This document shows positions 56,625 through 64,000 of a stretch of 64,000 bases of DNA, one piece after another. The stretch is from Ophiobolus disseminans (taxonomy: Eukaryota; Ascomycota; Dothideomycetes; Pleosporales; Phaeosphaeriaceae). Location of the stretch: the NCBI GenBank assembly GCA_010093685.1, contig MU006219.1:701531-765530 (forward strand), read 5' to 3'. Below the pieces are notes generated by a model. That model did no database searches, was not told the origin of the DNA, and was given only the letters and a program-made list of their open reading frames with translations. The position numbers and the translations under genes were made by a program. Every line of letters starts with the position of its first letter. Position 1 is the first letter of the stretch.

Positions 56625-58437
56625 TCACTCTACCAAGACCAAACTCTTCGCTACCACGACCGTGTTGTTGCGCGCGACGTGCCTTCCTGGAAAGAAGGTT
56701 TTGTTGCATATCAGCACCGATGTATAGTCATTTGTGTCAAGTTCCGCAGCTGGTGTCACTTCGTACTCCAGGAGGCCCGGGCAGACGCAAATTTTGACCG
56801 GTTCTCCGCCTTGACTTCCATCGATACGCATGTGTGTCATGGTATTCGCATCAAACGGAAGACCAACTGGTAAACCATTTGATCTCATATTCTTTAGGGG
56901 TGAGCAAGAGCTCGAATTTGAGTCGCATGAGCGATTCGGCACAAGTCTTCAATGCCGCCAGGCTCTTATCGCGCGGATGAGGATAATACTCATCTGAATT
57001 CACAAAGAACGGCTCCAAAGCCTCATTGATTCCAGATGCAATATTCGATGCCTCCTGGGGTAGAACATAGCGATCAAAGTGCTCGCCTCCGTTCTCGAGG
57101 ACTAATTTGAATGCCATTGCATCAAGCCTTCGTAAGCCTTCTGCTCCTTCTGAGAGTTGTTAGTTTGGAACTGACTCATTGAAGGTATCATGCACTTGCC
57201 AGATGTCAAAGCAAGGAGTTCTCTAGTCGCTGCTACCATGCCAATAGCGCCTTCGCCGAAGCATGTTTCGTACCACTCCTTGGCAAGAAATATTCTGTCA
57301 CAGAGCAAGTGCATCATGTACGCCTGCAGTACTTGTGGTAGTATCTCGCTGTCCAAGCTGCGAACAGCCGCTCCCGACTCATGGTATGGAACGGTTCTTG
57401 TATTGCCAAAGAGGCTCACTACAGAGGGATTGAATTGACCTGCAAGTCTACTGGGGTTGATCTCCTGGGGTGACAGTAGCTCTTCTTCTGCGATGGCTGA
57501 CAGTTCCTCAAGGCAATCTCCCCACTTGCACCGGATATGGGCCGGCTCCAACGCGCTCGGGAAATCTGAACTGTCTTGCGGAAGTTGTATGGTTCGGTTG
57601 AGACGGTCCACGAGCCTCTGAACTCGACGATCGGATTTGATTACGACTACCGACTTGCCCGAGGCGCCGTTACGGCTCGAAGAAGTTTCCATTGAATCGT
57701 GCAGTTGGAAGTGCGAGTGTAACTCCTCTCGTTCATTTGCGCGCTTCTGTTGAAGCAACTCGACCTGGTTTTTCAGTGCATTGATCTCCGAACCCATGTC
57801 ATAAATTCCTTGCTTCTTTCTCCTAAAGTCACTCTGCAAATCTTTAAGTCGAAGTTCGACTTTTTGGCATCGCATGTCAGCCTCCTGGCGCTGTTTTTCG
57901 CTCTCCTGTAGCTGAGCCCGCAGTTTCGGGGCGTCAACGCCTTGAAGAGCTAGCGATTTTAACCAGTCCATATTGCTGAGAACGACTTCAGCACCAAGAG
58001 CTTCGAGAACACTGGCGCTATCGTTTGCGCGCTTGCGTTTCGAAGTCGTTGTGGGTTGTTTTGGGGCGCCGCTCTTCTTGCAGTCGGCTCTGGCTCCTGT
58101 TTGCATTTTCAGTATGCTGCTAGTAAACCACATACTCCAAAATGAGGTTACTAACGATTGTGCCATCGGTAGCATGAGCTCTAGAAGGCTTCGGCTCAAC
58201 AGGCACAGCCGATAATGCCATGCAGTCGATTGCCATATTTGAAAGGTAATTGTCGAACAATGTACGCTCGCTCTCGGACAGCTTGGACGAGATGACCTCA
58301 ACCCCTCGCTCGCGAAATGCAACCTTGAGCTCTGGCCTAGTATATCCTACACTCTGAGCTTTGCGGGTAATTCTACCTTCGACGACTGCTGCGGAGAGCA
58401 CGCGGGCGCTCAAGTGCTCAAATTTATTGGCCAGCAT
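56625..58437 (-). CDS. Coiled-coil protein of unknown function, with apparent frameshift
   Basis: Exons join as TIVSNLILE to ADCKKSGAPKQ (46-nt intron with GTATGT) and LALTSGK to LDAMAFKLVLENGG (68-nt intron). A basic KRKRAND segment and a long coiled coil (LRAQLQESEKQRQEADM through the region near QVELLQQKRANEREEL) occupy the middle. The C-terminal part reads LRLKFELL-like helices, then KEYEIKW in one frame. The family-like continuation PVGLPFDANTM is in the next frame (+1) and ends at 56625 with VVAKSLVLVE. No intron can explain the shift, so it is a real frameshift or a base error near 56872. The start is uncertain: ATG 58437 is used, but an upstream exon ending SGSNY (to about 58756) can splice in phase. 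Confidence 0.55.
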
Positions 58438-59349
58438 ATGGTTTGCTTCACTACAGTCGAAGACCTTGTTTTCCACGATGATGTGAGCGAATTAACTCAG
58501 CAGGTACATAATTGCTTCCACTGTCCAGATCATATTTGGAGCCATCTTCGTTATACAAGCTGTACGCGTGTAGTAAAGGCTGATGCGGGATTAGCATTTG
58601 TGTCGAATTACGGTTGCTGCGTTTGATAGCATCGATGAATGAGCAACACAACGAGTCATTTTGTAGCGACGTGCAAGAATTTAAAGGGTTTTTGCATCCG
58701 TCCATTCCTCTATTTGATAGCCCTGATTCGTTCATCGCATGTAAGGCCCTAGTCATCTTTTCGTATGCATCGAGAGGAAGTGGACAACATGCACGGCAAC
58801 AATACCATGCAAACGTTACGTGTGACGCTGTTGCATGAGGTCATTTCAAAAGCTACCTGGCATTTTGTGGTTGCACCACATGCCTGCAGGTCAGCGTTAG
58901 CGCTTTCCACAGTTATTAGCTCCGGGCGAGCAGGGAGTATCCCGCTTTTGCAGAGACACATTCAGAGTGCGTCTCCATGTAGATCGCAAGAGCGGTGACG
59001 GGTAAAATACGAAAACCGATCGGGTAAAATACGGTGGAGTTGCCTGGACACGGGATTCGTCGCTACGTATTGGGTCTTTGCATTGCCCGTTCCTCTCGAC
59101 TTCACATTCTGGCGTTTTCTAGCGCTCATCATCCAACAGCCTCGTTGACTCAAATGCTGCAGCTACTGCAAGGCCGTTATTAAACGGAGTAGTGACCATT
59201 TCAATCACCAATTGAGCTCTCCATATAGCTACACATTTCATCTTTTCGGCCTGTCAACTCATCTGGTCTACTAGGAACTAAGGTAACATCAGCCACACGA
59301 TCGTATCTGCTGTCAAGAAATGCTTATTTGCCCAGCAAGCCACAACACC
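58438..59349. promoter_or_regulatory. Divergent upstream region
   Basis: This region lies between the minus-strand coiled-coil gene and the plus-strand Hsp70-like gene. It may include a first exon of the former (58517-58756). Nothing else was seen. Confidence 0.35.
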
Positions 59350-62103
59350 ATGTCGTTCGGACAGAGCTTGAGTCGCATTGCAAACCTCAGAGACCAAGAT
59401 CTTTCTAAAAGCTCGACTCACCGCGTTCAACGACCTCGAGCAGGGTCCCCAACCTCTTCTCTGCCAGCTCGTGGCACACCTTCACAAGCACACCGCCCAT
59501 CACTCGCTTCTGAATACAGCAATGAGCCTTTAACCGCGTACGCATCGTCCTCGCGGGCAGCCTACGACGCCTCCACACGTACACGCACTGGTATTTTAGT
59601 GCCTTCGGCAGAACCTCTGAGGCACATCATCCTAGGGATCGATGTTGGCTTCAAGATGTCGAAGTTTGCTTGGGCCTCGTATATTGACAGCCACGATCCT
59701 GCCTCGATACAGTAGGAAGATATCATGGATATTGACGACTTCCCTGAAGCTCCTAGCATATACTGCGCTCGACAACTACCCACACAGAGCGCTTATCCCA
59801 CATCTGATCCTGAAGACCGTGAGCAGCCCAATGTCACACATGGCTGGGCTGCACACAATATGGGCCAGACCGGGAGGCGGAGAGAAGGCCACGCGACAAG
59901 CTTCAAACCGCGAAATGGTTTCCCAAGAACCAAGGATAACTGGGTTCCTATGCCTGAAGCTACTTGTGGGCTACAGCAACGCTCTGAAGTAAACGATGCT
60001 TGGGCGGAAGACTTTGCTGCCAAGCTACCATATCTGAAGCGCAAAGGTTATATCAAAGATGACGAAGACGTGAGCACCAATTTCCTCGAATGGGCCTTCA
60101 AAGCTGTCAAGAGCAGTAAACGCAGACCGTTTGAGGCAGGCCGCAACTATGTAACTCCTCAATCCAAAGTGACCATTGTCTTTAGGTGTCCTGTCAGGTA
60201 CGATCGCCAAGCACGTGAGAATTTGAAGCGCATTGGTAGTAAAGCAGCAATGAGGGCCAAGATAGGCATGGTGGTCTCGGTCGACGTTGGCCGAGTCGAG
60301 AATGCCGAGAAAGCTCAGTTTGAATTCGATGATACCCACAAACATGATCTCACCAACGTATACATGGTTCCAGAGCCAAATGCAGCCCTGACGTATTTCT
60401 TGGTAAATTGTGCTCCTTTCCCCCAACGAGCGTACGCTGACTATATAGCACGGTACCACTGTCACTCTCGTAAATATTGGTGGTGGAACCACCAACTCTG
60501 CAGCCTATGACCTTGAACGTGTCGGAGAAGACAATTTTCGGTGCATACGTGCAATTGAGCCAATTGGTAAGTGCTTCACAATTTGATGCCAAACAGCCCA
60601 GATGATTGTACCAATTACTCACAACATTACACCAGGCGATAGTTGCGGTATTCATATGCTCGTCGAGAATGTCAAAGGAATATCACTCCGCAAACTGGCT
60701 CCGATAAAGGCAGAGTTGGAGACAACAATGCGTACTCCGCTTGACCATCTGGTCAACAAGCAAGTTGTTGATAACTTCGAAATAAAGTACAAACCATCGA
60801 CAAACTGGGCCTCGCTTCGCAACCCAATGCTGCGTCGTGGCATGGTGTTCTGGTTTCCAGGGCTAGTGTCGACCAATGATACACATGTTGGCTGCTTAAC
60901 AGATAGCTTTTTCACCATTTTTTCACCATCACAGGGTAGGTACATGACCAAATCTTCAAGACAGCGCTAATTGAGAGGGAGTAGTCAAGAGACACTTCAG
61001 GAGGTGTTCGAACCATGGCTTGCCGCTAATGCAAAGTTGCTTAAGGAGACGATCGTGAGAGTGCGTGATGTCAGGCCCCAGAGTGCAGGTATCGCTCTGA
61101 TTGGAGGAGGGGCCAGTCAAACAGCCCTGAAGGACTACTTGAAGAATATGGTGTTGGATCCGGAAATCTATCCTCAAAGTCTAACATCAAGCTGTATCTC
61201 TTACCAAACTTGCTTCTGTGAGTTCGGCATTTCACAGCGATTTCAACCGACGCTAATGCATAAATAGGGAGTTTAACAGCGTCTTCGTCTCTCGAGGTTT
61301 AGTTCTTACCGGAGCCGACCGAGCAATTGCACTACCACAGGTTTCACTTGCGAGCTTCGGCGTCTTAAGGGACGTCCCTTGCGATAAGAAAGATCCGCGA
61401 CATCGAGATCTCAAGCTTCACGGAGCAACTAAGTCACGCGTACGCGATTTTGGTGTCAAAGAGGACCTGGCTCGAGGTGTACCGAAATGGATCATCAAGC
61501 AGGTAAGCTAAGCAAGAGACGAATTGCACTTTGGAATTTGAGATCGCTAACTACCTCAGAACCAACTGGTCCTTGATGGCACCAAATTTCCGTCCATTCG
61601 ACCCAATTACGCGTTCTACGACTATGAGAGCGAATGGGAAATGGCGGGGACTGTTATTGGGATTATGGGTGGCGCACCGGATCTTTACCAAATCACCCAC
61701 GAAAAGAACGGAGGTAACTGGAACGACTTGGTGTCTAATCTATTCGCTAATCTTTTGAGTTAGAACATCGTGTCAGAGGCTTGCTTCGGAGAATGTGAAG
61801 CCTCCTCTCGAGTCGAAACTCACCGGGAGACCATGCACGGTGGCACTCGATGGACAAGAAGAAAGTGTCAAGCGATACATAGTCTATATTAGTGTTCGAC
61901 TAGGGATGAGGGGTACAGATCTTGTGCTTTCATGGATGTTGCTTGGAGAACCGAAACGTGGACAAAAAGGCTACTACGTCGGCAAGCGATTCCAACTTGC
62001 ACGGTTGGAGGTTAGCATCGCAGAATCCCTAAGCTTTGAAGAAGTAAGCAGCGAGGTATCGAGGGCGGCAGCGCTCTTGGAAATGGTGGAAGTGGATGAT
62101 TAG
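59350..62103 (+). CDS. Hsp70-like ATPase-fold protein with altered nucleotide motifs and an in-frame TAG
   Basis: At least six introns were resolved by phase. Phosphate-1 motif: IILGIDVGFKMSKFAWA. Phosphate-2 motif: VTLVNIGGGTTNSAAYDL, where Hsp70/actin relatives have Asp at both Asn positions. Adenosine motif: ALIGGGASQTALKDYL. Later conserved-looking blocks are FVSRGLVLTGADRAIAL and PSIRPNYAFYDYESEWEMAG, ending VEVDD at 62103. The fold fits fungal Hsp70-like (HSP12A-type) proteins rather than canonical chaperones, as no substrate-binding domain is evident. A TAG at 59713-59715 interrupts exon 1; it disappears if a 45-nt intron (59711-59755, GTAGGA...CCTAG, with TTGAC as branch site) is used, but this removes EAPS, which resembles the family's VPS strand. 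The loss of acidic residues suggests weak or no ATPase activity. Confidence 0.7.
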
Positions 62104-64000
62104 GTGGCAGAGGCTGCGCATCACTTTGACGGTCATGCGTCGAGGGTATCGGCTGCTACGAGAACTCATCGGCACCGAGATGCGGGGGACTATGCTTGTT
62201 GGTATCGGTAATTTGACATAACCAACACAGTGTGTTGCGTTGCTTGCAAGAGTATGCACGAGCAGTCACAATGAGCATATTTTGACAACATCATGGTAGT
62301 CATTATGATTCTTTCATGAGATTTCCAAGCGCGTACTAAGTTCAAAGTACGCATATCGTCCTGGCTTTCTAATGTCTGCCTCGCTCACCCTTACAAACTA
62401 CACTGCCATCAGTAGGGTGTTGGAGTTTAGAGTTTATTCATGAACTCCGCAACCTCGACACCGACGTCTAGGAGTGATTCTGCGATCGCGCCAATCTCTG
62501 GACGTTCGAGATCCCTAGGTAGTGGATGACGCTTCCACGGCCTGTGCATCAATGCGTCTCTCTATCAGACCAGATTCGATGTATCATGAGGCGACATCAT
62601 CACTGATGCGCGAAATCCGCGTGGGTACATCCCGGACTACCTCGGGTAATACTTGTAGTATCCCTGGAGGCGAGTGTCTGACTAGAGAGTATTTACAGCA
62701 AGGTTTCCAGGTTGTGTGAATGTACGCAGGACCCCGGCAGAAGGTAGAGTTGGATGTCTGCGCATATGTGCGTGGAGTGAAACGTTGCACAGCACTATGA
62801 AAGCCTAGTGGTACGATATTCATCCATGCACCCAAAACAAGATGTCAACATTTCGTCGTGGGAGGCGGCATTTACGGTAGTCACATTCAAATCCGACCAA
62901 TCGCATTGAAAGCCGTCTCTGCCCGAATCCACAACCACCCGTACCCAATACATACTGCGACATGGCAGCAAACAAGTTTAGTGACAAGGGTGTTAAAATG
63001 TGAGATGGCGGTCAAGATATGCAATACCTGATCATCGTTGCCATTCTGAGCGCACGTGACAAACACGGCGGAGCAAGCGCAGCACTCAGCAAACGTGTTT
63101 TGCATCACTCCGCTCCGCGACAGTACAAAAAGACAAAGGAAAGTAGACATTGCATACCCACATACAATCTTCGAAGATTCCGTCTGTCAAGCGTGGCTGT
63201 CTCGGCTAGGTACTGAGCAATTCCATAGCGTTGATGTTGATTTGGAAGGACATGCCGACGCTTGTGAGCATTCCTGCAGCAGAGCGTGTCAGCTTGCTGC
63301 AAGGATCCACGCCTTCATCAAGGCAGCAATCAAATGTGCTGTCGTTGTGATGCGTGGGTGTCGTACGCGCCTGCGGGTAGGAGCGTTTATGCGGTAGTAG
63401 ACCTGTTTTGGAATGACAGAGACCCCGGGATGTTTACACAAAATGACTTCTCGTCGTCAAAACCATTCGCTCGAGACGATAACGTTCCCCACACTCAGAC
63501 GACCACGGATTCGCTTAACAATCTCGCATTCTCGAGGCCAATTCTTGGATTTAGTGAGCGACAAACATATTTTTTCGGAAGCCGCATGGGAAGGGTTAAA
63601 CCGGGGGAGCTATTCTCTTGAACGCAAAGTAGCGGCGACCGTCAGAACAGTGTGTAGTACAGCTTTCCTTGGTACGCGTCCCCAAGTGCCCACATAAGAC
63701 GCAACGCTAGGCCCGAATCGTGAGTCGCCCACATTCATCTCCATTCGCCCACCTCTTCGGTCTCGGAAGCCATCTTTTGAGCATTCAGCGTGTAATTCAG
63801 TGCCTCAGCCGATATGGCCAGGTCTTGGAGCGACAATGAACTTGCTTTCATCATTACTTGGACGGATTCCTGCTTTCTGCACCAGCAAGACTACAACAGC
63901 ACGGTTGTCGATGCATTTTCTGGCCTGTTTGGCTTCCAAATTACTTCAAACAACATCAGTGGGCGGCTTTTCGGCTTGTGAAGCAATATAGTAGCATGAG
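62104..64000. other. End of window, no supportable gene
   Basis: 1.9 kb holds only short unrelated frames. A minus-strand segment, 62428-62550, reads PWKRHPLPRDLERPEIGAI and then AESLLDVGVEVAEFMNKL. It looks protein-like but has no start exon that I can justify; it may be the last exon or remnant of a gene. Confidence 0.4.

Noticed and set aside
20000..62103. Reassignment of TAG to an amino acid throughout the genome
   Set aside because: Several intact genes (NAT, flavohaemoglobin, TAPT1-like, P450) end at TAG exactly where their families end, so TAG is a working stop.

Overview
The window is nuclear DNA of a filamentous ascomycete (Pezizomycotina; Dothideomycetes is my guess from the gene set, not a demonstrated placement). 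It shows many 45-60 nt GT-AG introns with CTRAY-like branch points, a PHD-MYST acetyltransferase, the septation-related Usp1 family, a Ppo-type oxygenase, a fungal CCCH/DUF7923 protein and 2EXR-type proteins. I resolved about 20 protein-coding genes by joining exons through splice signals and conserved motifs. No rRNA, tRNA, CRISPR array or large transposon was recognised.

Layout. 1-8 kb: a diverged repeat, then a P450, a secreted GH43 glycosidase and a secreted GH5 glycosidase, all on the minus strand. 8.5-17.8 kb: housekeeping and regulatory genes: a Usp1-like coiled-coil protein, arylamine N-acetyltransferase, the complex I MWFE subunit (with an apparent 4-nt exon) and a Sas3/KAT6-type acetyltransferase. 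18.7-23.7 kb: a Ppo-type dioxygenase broken by two in-frame TAG codons, a short element with terminal inverted repeats, and ribosomal protein L6. 24.8-35 kb: an SDR reductase, a secreted BYS1/proline-rich/cysteine-repeat protein whose frame continues past a TAG, a 2EXR protein and a TAPT1/Emp65 membrane protein. 36.6-48.7 kb: an STK32-type kinase, a DUF7923-CCCH protein with a duplicated zinc-finger module, a two-RRM protein and flavohaemoglobin. 49.1-49.5 kb: an intergenic cluster of perfect inverted repeats. 52.8-62.1 kb: a four-finger C2H2 regulator, a second 2EXR protein, a coiled-coil protein with an apparent frameshift and an Hsp70-like ATPase with altered nucleotide-binding motifs and one in-frame TAG. 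The last 1.9 kb holds no gene I can defend.

The genes do not form one obvious pathway. Plausible themes are extracellular carbohydrate degradation (GH43, GH5), detoxification (P450, N-acetyltransferase, flavohaemoglobin, SDR) and chromatin or RNA regulation. The most unusual signals are four in-frame TAG codons in three otherwise open genes, the 4-nt exon, the new-looking six-unit cysteine repeat and the inverted-repeat cluster at 49.1-49.5 kb.
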